Part shown: in pieces, positions 1 through 6,703 of the stretch
Numbering within the stretch: the first letter of the stretch is position 1
Layout: the number at the start of each line of letters is the position of its first letter
NCBI GenBank assembly: GCA_009784095.1
Contig: WRDL01000038.1
Span: 1 to 11,665, forward strand
From: Coriobacteriia bacterium
GTDB taxonomy: Bacteria; Actinomycetota; Coriobacteriia; WRKU01
Length of the DNA: 11,665 nucleotides
Direction: 5' to 3'
The notes under the pieces: generated by a model
The model's input: only the letters and a program-made list of their open reading frames with translations
Database searches by the model: none
Told to the model about the DNA's origin: nothing
Position numbers and translations under genes: made by a program

Positions 1-1
1 A

Positions 2-1684
2 AGCCTATGGGCCTTGTTCTTGATGTATCGTGCTGAGAACCTTATGGGTCTCCAGTATGGCGCAGAGGTGATGACCGGATTCTTGATGGGAGTTTCGGTC
101 GTTGCACTATTCGCGCGAGTAGGAGGAGGGATCTATACCAAGGCGGCCGATGTAGGAGCCGACCTGGTCGGTAAGGTCGAGGCAGGTATCCCAGAGGATG
201 ACCCACGTAATCCTGCGGTGATCGCAGACAACGTTGGAGATAACGTCGGTGATATTGCCGGTATGGGGGCCGACCTATTCGAATCATATGTTGGAGCGCT
301 TTTAGCACCTATGATACTGGCTATCACCATCTGGGGAGTAAGTGGATTTCAAGGAGATGATTGGTCCATGGATCTCCTCTTCGGACTCTCTGTTCCACTG
401 TTGATAGCAGCAGCAGGTATCCTCTCTTCGATCGTCGGGCTCTTTTCGGTCCGAGTAAGGAAAGGCACTAACCTTCAAACAGTCCTCAATCGAGGAACGT
501 ATCTCGCGGCTGCGCTGCAGGTATTGCTCATGTTCGGCATATTCTATTTGTGGGCTGCGGCAAGTGGTACCCCTGAGCGGCTCACATTTTTCTTTACGGT
601 CCTTGTGGGTCTGATAGCCGGTATGGCGATCGGAAAGATCACCGAATACTACTGCAGTGATCATCATACTCCGGTGAAAAGCATTGCAAAGGCTGCCGAG
701 ACGGGCGCCGGGACCGCCATCATTTCAGGATTGGGCGTTGGCATGATGTCGACGGTGTTTCCGATCATAGTCATTGCGGCAAGCATCATTGTATCGTATC
801 TGCTCGGTCATCACGGTGGCGGTGACTATGTATCGGGTATTTACGGTATCGGGCTCGCGGCGGTCGGTATGCTCTCGACTATCGCGATCACGATCGGAGT
901 GGATGCTTATGGACCGGTCGCTGATAACGCCGGAGGTATCGCTGAGATGGCGCAGATGGGATCCGATGTCCGTGAGGTGACCGACGCGCTTGATAGTGTG
1001 GGTAACACCACTGCGGCGATCGCAAAGGGATTTGCAGTCGGATCAGCAGGGCTGACCGCGCTCTCGTTGTTCGTTGCGTTCAAGCAGGCTTTGACCGCTT
1101 TGGAGTTCGAGACGAATATGTCTCTTGAACAGCCTTGGGTCATCGCTGGTCTCTTTATCGGAGGAATGATCCCGTTCCTGTTCGCGGCGCTCACAATGAA
1201 CGCGGTCGGGCGTACCGCCCACGCTATGATCGGAGAAGTAAGGCGACAATTCAAAGAGATTCCCGGCATCATGGATGGTGAAGGTAAGCCGGATTATGCG
1301 GCATGTGTCGAAATATCGACGAAAGCCGCATTGCGTGAGATGGTCATACCGGGGCTGCTTGCGATCGGTGTGCCGATCCTTGCCGGACTCATCCATCTTG
1401 AACTCCTCGCAGGACTGTTAGCCGGTGCGCTTATAACCGGATTTCTTATGGCGATCATGATGTCGAACGCTGGAGGTGCTTGGGACAATGCGAAAAAACT
1501 CATAGAAAGCGGCTATGGGGGCGGGAAGGGCTCTGAGGCACATAAGGCGGCGGTAGTCGGAGACACCGTCGGCGATCCCTTCAAGGATACATCGGGTCCT
1601 TCGATGAATACCCTCATCAAATTGATGACGATCGTGGCGCTCGTTTTCATGCCTCTGTTCGGAAGGATCCCTTGGCTCAAGTAG
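2..1684 (+). CDS. hppA: Membrane-bound ion-translocating pyrophosphatase, 5'-truncated by window edge
   Basis: Integral membrane pump that hydrolyses PPi to phosphate and moves H+ and/or Na+ across the membrane. The frame is open to the left edge, so the TTG at 14 is not a real start. About 150 N-terminal residues are missing, judged from where the active-site motif normally lies in this ~700-residue family. Diagnostic motifs are the PPi/Mg site DVGADLVGKVE (from nt 149), the EDDPRNPAVIADNVGDNVGD stretch, the gate motif ADLFES (Glu codon 281-283), SNAGGAWDNAKK and GDTVGDPFKDTSGPS near the C-terminus. Many hydrophobic helices lie between them. The GNTTAAIAKG motif (nt 1001-1030) has Ala where K+-independent enzymes have Lys, which places it in the K+-dependent subclass. 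H+ versus Na+ cannot be settled from this. The stop is 19 nt before dnaG. Identification is very secure; ion choice is not. Confidence 0.97.
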   Translation, partial: SLWALFLMYRAENLMGLQYGAEVMTGFLMGVSVVALFARVGGGIYTKAADVGADLVGKVEAGIPEDDPRNPAVIADNVGDNVGDIAGMGADLFESYVGALLAPMILAITIWGVSGFQGDDWSMDLLFGLSVPLLIAAAGILSSIVGLFSVRVRKGTNLQTVLNRGTYLAAALQVLLMFGIFYLWAAASGTPERLTFFFTVLVGLIAGMAIGKITEYYCSDHHTPVKSIAKAAETGAGTAIISGLGVGMMSTVFPIIVIAASIIVSYLLGHHGGGDYVSGIYGIGLAAVGMLSTIAITIGVDAYGPVADNAGGIAEMAQMGSDVREVTDALDSVGNTTAAIAKGFAVGSAGLTALSLFVAFKQALTALEFETNMSLEQPWVIAGLFIGGMIPFLFAALTMNAVGRTAHAMIGEVRRQFKEIPGIMDGEGKPDYAACVEISTKAALREMVIPGLLAIGVPILAGLIHLELLAGLLAGALITGFLMAIMMSNAGGAWDNAKKLIESGYGGGKGSEAHKAAVVGDTVGDPFKDTSGPSMNTLIKLMTIVALVFMPLFGRIPWLK

Positions 1685-1692
1685 ACATGAGG

Positions 1693-1698
1693 TAAAAT
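1693..1698 (+). promoter_or_regulatory. Candidate -10 box (TAAAAT) just upstream of dnaG
   Basis: TAAAAT lies in the 19-nt gap between hppA and dnaG and ends 5 nt before the ATG, close to the spacing of a leaderless promoter. No good -35 is visible. A GAGG at 1689-1692 could instead be a weak, distant Shine-Dalgarno site (11-nt spacing) for dnaG read from the hppA transcript. The two readings cannot be separated by sequence alone. Confidence 0.3.
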
Positions 1699-1703
1699 GA
1701 CTC

Positions 1704-3521
1704 ATGGCGCGAATCTCAGAGGATGATATCGCTCGAGTCCGCGAAGCGACCGACGTTGTAGCACTCATATCTGAGCGCGTCGTTCTGAAGCGCAAGGGGC
1801 GCTTGTACTGGGCCTGTTGTCCTTTTCATCAAGAAAAGACCCCTTCTTTCAAGGTCGACCCTGCAAGTGGGCTGTGGCACTGTTTTGGATGTGGAGCCGG
1901 CGGAGACGCATTCGGCTTCCTGATGAAGTCTGACAACCTCAACTTCACCGAAGCGGTCACCACTCTCGCTGATCGCGCGCACATTGAGATCGAAGCATTC
2001 GATGAGGGGGGAGCGAACAAGGGAATTCGCGAGAGAACGTACGCGGTGTGCAAGGAAACCGCTGCGTTTTATCACGCGGTCTTGACGAGGTCTCCCACAA
2101 AAGAGGTGACCAATGGGCGGGACTATCTTGCGCAACGTGGCTATGGCAGTGAAGTAGCGAGCGAGTGGCTGCTCGGCTATGCGCCCGGAAGGGGAATGCT
2201 TGTCGCTCATCTTCGCGAAAGAGGACACAGCGATGAGGATATGATCCAAGCAAACGTCGCGCTCAAAAACGATGCCGGGGTATTGCGTGATCGGTTCTAT
2301 GAACGCGTTATGTTCCCGATAAGAGACCTCCAGGGTCGCGTGTGCGCGTTCGGAGGACGGATCCTTGGAGAGGGGCATCCGAAATATCTCAATACTAATG
2401 ACACCCCCATCTTTCATAAATCGAACACCCTCTATGGTCTTGATGTCGCTAAGAACAATATCGTGAAGACAAAGATCGCTCTGGTCGTCGAGGGATACAC
2501 CGACGTCATTGCACTTCATAAGGCAGGACACACCAACGCGGTCGCCACTTTGGGCACCGCTTTGACCGGGGGACATGTAAAACTACTCTCCCGATTCGCG
2601 CAACAGGTCATATACGTCTTTGACGGGGATGCTGCCGGTCTGCGAGCAGCAGATCGTGCCGTCGAATTCATCGATGAGACGATCACACCAGAGGCGACAA
2701 AGAATCCTGTCATGCTCGATGTGATGGTCCTGCCGACCAACTCGGACCCTGCCGATATGATGGAGACGGATGAGGGGCGCGAACGTTTTGACGAACTCTT
2801 GAACCAGACCACCCCCTTGATCACGTTCTCACTTCAACGAAGGCTTTCCGATTATGATCTGAGCCGCCCTGAGCAACAAGTGCGTGCACTTGAGGATGCC
2901 GTGTCGATACTTGCTCCGATCAAGACCTCATCGATTGCCGCAAGCTATGCACGCGACCTCGCAGATATGTTCGCTACTGCAGGTTCGAGTATCGATTCGA
3001 CACAAGTCATGAATGCGCTGTCACGTGCACGCGTGATCCCTCGGCGTGGGGACTATGAGATCTCGGCTGAAGAGAAGAATCACCAACATGCGGTCGAGCC
3101 GGAAGTCAGCTACGATCCGAGAGAGATAGAGACGCTCGGACTGATGATCGCAAATCCAAAGATCAGACGCGATCTGGCTGAGACGATGTCGCCTGATGTG
3201 TTCACCGCAGAGCTCCTGCAAGATGTCTTTCTCATGATCTCGCAATGCGACCCGAAAACTGATTCAAGTGTGCTTCTTAGTGAGCTCATCGGTATCGATT
3301 CTCGGATCGCTCCTCTGTTCTCAAGCTACGACTTCGAAGCAGGCGCTCTTGCCAAGGAGGGGATCGGTGATGAGTTCGCGCGGAGTCTTGCCCAAAACCT
3401 TTATGAGAGACAGCTGCGATCGATGAAGGCACAGATGAGAGCAGAGAGTGATAAGAAAGCGAAACAGTTTTTGGTCGAACAGATCGTGGATCTCCAGAAC
3501 AAGATCATCGAAAACAAATAA
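1704..3521 (+). CDS. dnaG: DNA primase
   Basis: Makes the short RNA primers for replication, acting with the replicative helicase at the fork. The 605 residues match normal bacterial DnaG length and all three parts are present. An N-terminal CHC2 zinc finger has ligands C39, H42, C60 and C63. The RNA-polymerase core carries RVMFPIRDLQGRV and PKYLNTNDTPIFHK. The Toprim part holds EGYTDV (263-268, catalytic Glu263) and DGD (307-309) for metal binding. The C-terminal helical region (about 450-605) corresponds to the helicase-interaction domain. The ATG at 1704 starts directly at the usual MxRIxEDDI-type N-terminus. It lies 19 nt after hppA and 84 nt before rpoD, keeping the widespread dnaG-rpoD pairing. 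rpsU, which heads this operon in E. coli, is not next to it. Confidence 0.98.
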   Translation: MARISEDDIARVREATDVVALISERVVLKRKGRLYWACCPFHQEKTPSFKVDPASGLWHCFGCGAGGDAFGFLMKSDNLNFTEAVTTLADRAHIEIEAFDEGGANKGIRERTYAVCKETAAFYHAVLTRSPTKEVTNGRDYLAQRGYGSEVASEWLLGYAPGRGMLVAHLRERGHSDEDMIQANVALKNDAGVLRDRFYERVMFPIRDLQGRVCAFGGRILGEGHPKYLNTNDTPIFHKSNTLYGLDVAKNNIVKTKIALVVEGYTDVIALHKAGHTNAVATLGTALTGGHVKLLSRFAQQVIYVFDGDAAGLRAADRAVEFIDETITPEATKNPVMLDVMVLPTNSDPADMMETDEGRERFDELLNQTTPLITFSLQRRLSDYDLSRPEQQVRALEDAVSILAPIKTSSIAASYARDLADMFATAGSSIDSTQVMNALSRARVIPRRGDYEISAEEKNHQHAVEPEVSYDPREIETLGLMIANPKIRRDLAETMSPDVFTAELLQDVFLMISQCDPKTDSSVLLSELIGIDSRIAPLFSSYDFEAGALAKEGIGDEFARSLAQNLYERQLRSMKAQMRAESDKKAKQFLVEQIVDLQNKIIENK

Positions 3522-3540
3522 TTCTTATACATAAATGATT

Positions 3541-3559
3541 TAGGGGATTTCATCCTCTA
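3541..3559 (+). other. Small stem-loop in the dnaG-rpoD intergenic region
   Basis: The 84-nt gap 3522-3605 is A/T-rich. It contains an imperfect hairpin, TAGGGGA/TCCTCTA (one G-T pair) with a 5-nt loop. No T-run follows it, so it is not a convincing terminator. AT-rich strings around 3526-3540 and 3567-3574 resemble -10 boxes, but none has clear consensus spacing. The gap probably carries an rpoD promoter or an mRNA processing site; I cannot say which. Confidence 0.25.
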
Positions 3560-3592
3560 CTTTGCGTATATAAGCTGTGGATGATTTGATAC

Positions 3593-3598
3593 AGGAGG
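3593..3598 (+). promoter_or_regulatory. Strong Shine-Dalgarno site of rpoD
   Basis: AGGAGG lies 7 nt before the ATG at 3606. It is the clearest ribosome-binding site in the window and fixes the rpoD start. It contrasts with galE, the ABC-F gene and the M50 gene, which have none. Confidence 0.85.
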
Positions 3599-3605
3599 AT
3601 AGATC

Positions 3606-5303
3606 ATGGCGAGCACAAGGATTACACCGCAAAAGAAAGCGATCCCGAAGGGCAAGAAACCGGTCATGAAGCCAAAGCCCACACAGAAAACAAAACCTGC
3701 TCAAAAGCCACGGCAAAGGCTCAAGCAGAAACCAAAGGTGACCGAGCCGAAGCTGATCGAAGAGAAGCAGACCAATCAGAAGAAGCCAGTCAAGAAATCG
3801 AAGGTCAAGGCTACCCCTGGACAGACTTCTACAGCGAAGTCGAAGAAAAAAACAACTCAGAAGTCAAAAACAGGGGGACAGGTAAAAGCAGCATCGAATT
3901 CGAAAACGACCTCAAAAGCCGTGAGGTCGAACGCGAAAAAGAATACCGTATCCAAAGCAACGCAAACTCACGTGAAAAAGCCGGCGGCAGCTAAGAAGAA
4001 CGCAGCGGTCGCGGTAGCGGGCGCAACACCAAAGAGTGCCGTCAAAAAGGCACCGGTCAAGGCAGTGAAGAAGACGGTCAGAAAAGAGACCACCGAAAAG
4101 ATCAAGCCGGTGGACGCGAAGACCGCCGTGCAAGGTGAGGATATCGATCTTGATGAGGAAGTCCTCGATCTTGAGGACATAGAGCCACAAGATATTGAGA
4201 TCGTCAGTGGTTTCGAGGGAGATGAAGAGCCCGATGACGCCGAGCTTGCTGCGGTCGAGAACGAAGATCAAAAGAACGATGTCGATGTAAAAGAAATTGA
4301 TGCATTGCTGCGTGAGGAGGCACGGACCGCGTCGAAGAACCGCCGTGCGAAGACGCGTGCAGAAGCGACCGCGAGTCCCGGGTTGACCGCTGACAGTGTT
4401 CGGATGTATCTCAAAGAGATCGGGAAGGTCGATCTACTCACCGCTGCACAAGAAGTCGACCTTGCGAAGAAGATCGAGAAAGGCCTCGAGGCTACCGCAG
4501 AGATCGAGAAGGCAGAGGACGCAGGAAAAGAGCTCTCGCGTGTCATGAAACGTCGTCTCGTACGCCAAGAACAGATCGGTATCCAGGCAAAGGCTCAGCT
4601 TGTCGAAGCCAATCTTCGCTTGGTGGTTTCTATCGCCAAGAAATATATCGGGCGGGGAATGTCATTTCTCGATCTCATCCAAGAAGGAAACCTCGGACTC
4701 ATCCGCGCAGTAGAAAAATTCGATTATACAAAAGGATTCAAATTCTCTACCTACGCGACATGGTGGATCCGTCAGGCGATCACCCGCGCGATCGCCGATC
4801 AGGCGCGCACGATAAGGATCCCGGTCCACATGGTCGAGACGATTAACAAGTTGATCCGCATCCAGCGACAATTGGTGCAGGAATTAGGTGAGGATCCTAC
4901 ACCTGCGCAGATCGGCGAGAAGATGGGATTTGATGAGGATCGTGTCCGGGAGATACTCAAGATCAGTCAGGAGCCGGTGTCGCTCGAGACTCCGATCGGC
5001 GAGGAGGAGGATAGCCAACTCGGAGATTTTCTCGAAGATGAGATGCTTCTTGGTCCGGTCGAGGCAGCAAGCATCACTTTGCTCCAGGAGCAGATAGATC
5101 GCGTTCTCAGCGAGCTTTCTGATCGCGAGAGAAAAGTGATCGAACTTCGATTTGGGCTCAGCGACGGACATCCGCGTACTCTTGAAGAGGTCGGAAGGGA
5201 ATTCGGAGTGACCCGTGAGCGCATCAGACAGATCGAATCAAAGACGCTCAATAAGCTCCGCCATCCGGGGCACTCAAGCAAGCTGCGCGATTATCTCGAA
5301 TAG
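3606..5303 (+). CDS. rpoD: Primary (housekeeping) RNA polymerase sigma factor
   Basis: Group 1 sigma-70 factor that guides RNA polymerase to -10/-35 promoters (also called SigA). It has 565 residues. Region 1.2 begins about D263 (DSVRMYLKEIG). Region 2 spans about 331-408, with LRLVVSIAKKY, the GLIRAVEKFDY -10-binding helix and the promoter-melting stretch FSTYATWWIRQA. Region 3 follows. Region 4 is about 492-565, with the -35-reading helix-turn-helix near 525-552 (EEVGREFGVTRERIRQIE). Residues 1-180 are low complexity with 47 lysines by hand count. Residues 178-221 are the reverse, with 22 of 44 residues Asp or Glu. Such N-terminal extensions are known in actinobacterial primary sigma factors, and the acidic part may stand in for region 1.1. 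A strong SD precedes it. The gene ends only 15 nt before the -10 box of the next tRNA. Confidence 0.98.
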   Translation: MASTRITPQKKAIPKGKKPVMKPKPTQKTKPAQKPRQRLKQKPKVTEPKLIEEKQTNQKKPVKKSKVKATPGQTSTAKSKKKTTQKSKTGGQVKAASNSKTTSKAVRSNAKKNTVSKATQTHVKKPAAAKKNAAVAVAGATPKSAVKKAPVKAVKKTVRKETTEKIKPVDAKTAVQGEDIDLDEEVLDLEDIEPQDIEIVSGFEGDEEPDDAELAAVENEDQKNDVDVKEIDALLREEARTASKNRRAKTRAEATASPGLTADSVRMYLKEIGKVDLLTAAQEVDLAKKIEKGLEATAEIEKAEDAGKELSRVMKRRLVRQEQIGIQAKAQLVEANLRLVVSIAKKYIGRGMSFLDLIQEGNLGLIRAVEKFDYTKGFKFSTYATWWIRQAITRAIADQARTIRIPVHMVETINKLIRIQRQLVQELGEDPTPAQIGEKMGFDEDRVREILKISQEPVSLETPIGEEEDSQLGDFLEDEMLLGPVEAASITLLQEQIDRVLSELSDRERKVIELRFGLSDGHPRTLEEVGREFGVTRERIRQIESKTLNKLRHPGHSSKLRDYLE

Positions 5304-5315
5304 CATAGCGAGATA
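5292..5315 (+). repeat. Inverted repeat across the rpoD stop codon
   Basis: TATCTCG (5292-5298) and CGAGATA (5309-5315) form a perfect 7-bp inverted repeat with a 10-nt spacer containing the rpoD TAG. It ends 3 nt before the TATAAT of the tRNA promoter, so it covers the spacer and the expected -35 area. No T-run follows, so it is not an ordinary intrinsic terminator. It could be an operator, a 3'-end stabilising hairpin, or chance. Confidence 0.4.
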
Positions 5316-5318
5316 TAC

Positions 5319-5324
5319 TATAAT
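5319..5324 (+). promoter_or_regulatory. -10 box (TATAAT) of the CAT-anticodon tRNA
   Basis: A perfect TATAAT ends 16 nt before the tRNA 5' end, a spacing that gives a short precursor leader. The hexamer at -35 spacing (around 5296-5301, TCGAAT) matches poorly. The neighbouring tRNA-Val gene has the same layout, with TACAAT 17 nt before the tRNA. Confidence 0.65.
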
Positions 5325-5340
5325 GTGAGACTGACCCCGT

Positions 5341-5416
5341 GGGCCCTTAGCGCAGTGGTTAGCGCAGAAGACTCATAATCTTTTGGTCGTAGGTTCGAAT
5401 CCTACAGGGCCCACCA
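5341..5416 (+). tRNA. tRNA with CAT anticodon, probably tRNA-Ile2 (lysidine-modified)
   Basis: A complete cloverleaf can be drawn. The acceptor is GGGCCCT/AGGGCCC (7 bp). The D arm is GCGC/GCGC. The anticodon arm is GAAGA-CTCATAA-TCTTT with anticodon CAT at 5374-5376. The T arm is GTAGG-TTCGAAT-CCTAC, the discriminator is A5413, and CCA is encoded at 5414-5416. CAT could mean elongator Met, or Ile2 whose C34 is converted to lysidine by TilS to read AUA. The acceptor has C4-G69 and C5-G68, the pairs known as TilS determinants in E. coli tRNA-Ile2 and absent from E. coli elongator tRNA-Met. The body also resembles known tRNA-Ile2 sequences from memory. The initiator is excluded because pair 1-72 is G-C and the anticodon stem lacks the three G-C pairs. 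I favour Ile2, with Met still possible. Confidence 0.9.
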
Positions 5417-5444
5417 TCACCAAATAGACTATATTCAAGTTTAT

Positions 5445-5473
5445 TTGCGCGTGCTTCTTTTTTTGTGTAAACT
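5445..5473 (+). promoter_or_regulatory. Putative promoter of tRNA-Asn
   Basis: TTGCGC (5445-5450) and TAAACT (5468-5473) are separated by 17 nt, with TG immediately upstream of the -10. The -10 ends 13 nt before the tRNA. A run of seven T (5458-5464) lies in the spacer. No GC hairpin precedes it, so I do not call it a terminator for the first tRNA, and read-through is possible. Confidence 0.5.
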
Positions 5474-5486
5474 AATTCGTTGTAAT

Positions 5487-5562
<76 letters not shown>

Positions 5563-5570
5563 CATTGATG

Positions 5571-5612
5571 AAAACAGGTGAAGTGTTGTGAACAATATTT
5601 CACCTGTTTTTT
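5571..5612 (+). terminator. Intrinsic terminator after tRNA-Asn
   Basis: A perfect 12-bp stem (5571-5582 with 5599-5610, core ACAGGTGAA/TTCACCTGT) extends with G-T and A-T pairs to a TGAA tetraloop, about 18 bp in all. The 3' arm runs into six T (5607-5612). The matching run of A at the 5' base means the hairpin could also stop transcription on the opposite strand. It separates the tRNA unit from galE. Confidence 0.92.
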
Positions 5613-5613
5613 G

Positions 5614-5622
5614 TGATTAAAT
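5614..5622 (+). promoter_or_regulatory. Extended -10 promoter of galE, leaderless spacing
   Basis: TGATTAAAT reads as an extended -10 (TGn followed by TTAAAT, 5617-5622). It ends 7 nt before the galE ATG, which puts the expected transcription start at or next to the A of the start codon. It lies directly behind the terminator T-run. No -35 is evident and no Shine-Dalgarno site exists between it and the ATG. Confidence 0.5.
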
Positions 5623-5629
5623 TGACCTT

Positions 5630-6592
5630 ATGAATATCTTGATCACCGGCGGAGCCGGGTACATCGGTTCGATCACGACTCGGATGCTTGCAGATGCAGG
5701 CCATACTTGTACCGTGCTCGATTCTCTTGAGAACGGGCATCGTTGGGCGGTCGATAGGCGCGCTCGGTTCATTAAAGGCAACGTCGGAGACCGAGATCTG
5801 CTCAGAGCACTCCTCGGTGATATCGATTGTGTGATGCACCTTGCGGGGTATATCGAGGTCGGTGAGTCATATCTCGATCCTGTGAGGTACTATCGTAACA
5901 ATGTTGAAGCGCCCCATATCATGCTCAGGGAGATGATCAATGCCGGAGTCGATAAACTGGTATTTTCATCCACCGCGGCTGTCTATGGCGAGCCTTCAGA
6001 GATTCCGATCACTGAAGCGGCACTGACCGCACCGATCAATCCCTATGGTGAGTCGAAGTTACGTTTTGAGCACTTACTTGATGTGTACAGCGAGAGGATC
6101 ACCTCGATACGCTTTCGCTATTTCAATGCTGCAGGAGCGATGAGCGATACCAGTCTTGGCGAGATGCATGATCCGGAGACCCATCTGATCCCTAACATTT
6201 TAAAGTCGATCATTGCGAGCGAGGACGAATTTAGGGTTTTCGGTAAGGATTATGCTACGGTCGACGGGACCTGTGTACGTGACTATATACATGTGTGCGA
6301 CATCGCGCGCGCTCACCTCCTCGGGATCGAAGCGCTGGGGGCAGGAGATGAGGGAGGGATATACAATCTCGGTAATGGGAACGGCTTTTCCAATCTACAG
6401 ATACTCGACGCATGCATGAACGCGACCGGTGAGGCGCTCTCGATCATATTCACACCACCTCGAGAAGGCGATCCGGCGATATTGGTGGCAAGTCCTGAAA
6501 TGGCGCGCGAGAAATTCGGCTGGAATCCGGCATACCCAGATATCAACACGATCATTGCGCATGCGTACGCGTGGCACCAGTCCCATCCGTAG
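5630..6592 (+). CDS. galE: UDP-glucose 4-epimerase
   Basis: Cytoplasmic SDR-superfamily enzyme interconverting UDP-glucose and UDP-galactose with bound NAD. It serves galactose use and supplies sugar donors for cell-surface glycans. The 320 residues fit the family. The Rossmann NAD motif TGGAGYIG is at 6-13. SSTAAVYG is at 113-120, with T115 in the place of the catalytic Ser/Thr. The catalytic pair Tyr139/Lys143 is in YGESK, followed by RYFNAAGA and the C-terminal sugar-binding half (DGTCVRDYIHV). The ATG at 5630 begins exactly at the canonical N-terminus (MNILITGG) but has no SD site. An extended -10 lies at leaderless distance instead. No other galactose-pathway gene is nearby. The gene is flanked by tRNA genes, and its stop is immediately followed by the -10 box of tRNA-Val. 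Activity on N-acetylated sugars cannot be excluded. Confidence 0.95.
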   Translation: MNILITGGAGYIGSITTRMLADAGHTCTVLDSLENGHRWAVDRRARFIKGNVGDRDLLRALLGDIDCVMHLAGYIEVGESYLDPVRYYRNNVEAPHIMLREMINAGVDKLVFSSTAAVYGEPSEIPITEAALTAPINPYGESKLRFEHLLDVYSERITSIRFRYFNAAGAMSDTSLGEMHDPETHLIPNILKSIIASEDEFRVFGKDYATVDGTCVRDYIHVCDIARAHLLGIEALGAGDEGGIYNLGNGNGFSNLQILDACMNATGEALSIIFTPPREGDPAILVASPEMAREKFGWNPAYPDINTIIAHAYAWHQSHP

Positions 6593-6598
6593 TACAAT
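6593..6598 (+). promoter_or_regulatory. -10 box (TACAAT) of tRNA-Val, abutting the galE stop
   Basis: TACAAT starts on the base after the galE TAG and ends 17 nt before tRNA-Val, matching the layout of the CAT tRNA promoter. Any -35 would lie inside galE; the bases there (6570-6575) fit poorly. No terminator separates galE from the tRNA. Confidence 0.55.
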
Positions 6599-6615
6599 GA
6601 GTAGAGTAAAAATGT

Positions 6616-6690
6616 GCGCGATTGGCTCAGCGGAAGAGCGCTGCCTTCACACGGCAGAGGTCACTGGTTCAAATCCAGTATCGCGCACCA
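6616..6690 (+). tRNA. tRNA-Val(CAC)
   Basis: Complete cloverleaf. The acceptor is GCGCGAT/ATCGCGC. The D arm is GCTC/GAGC with a short 7-nt loop. The anticodon arm is CTGCC-TTCACAC-GGCAG with anticodon CAC at 6648-6650. The T arm is ACTGG-TTCAAAT-CCAGT, the discriminator is A6687, and CCA is encoded at 6688-6690. It decodes GUG. A long reading frame opening with GTG at 6614 passes through this tRNA into the downstream ATPase gene, but those 30 codons are tRNA sequence, not protein. Confidence 0.97.
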
Positions 6691-6703
6691 CACGATTCTG
6701 ACG

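Noticed and set aside
1716..2576. Long minus-strand open frame within dnaG (286 codons)
   Set aside because: It lies wholly opposite a certain gene, has no recognisable motif, and reflects codon bias of the sense strand.
3606..4145. Lys-rich N-terminal part of rpoD as a separate histone-like gene or a recent fusion
   Set aside because: It is in one uninterrupted frame with the sigma factor and has the only strong SD. Similar tails are known in actinobacterial primary sigma factors.
5458..5464. Run of seven T after the CAT tRNA as an intrinsic terminator
   Set aside because: No stable GC stem lies directly upstream, and the run sits in the spacer of a plausible tRNA-Asn promoter.
6614..6703. 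A 30-codon N-terminal extension of the ABC-F protein starting at GTG 6614
   Set aside because: These codons are the tRNA-Val gene itself. The conserved ABC-F N-terminus begins at ATG 6704.
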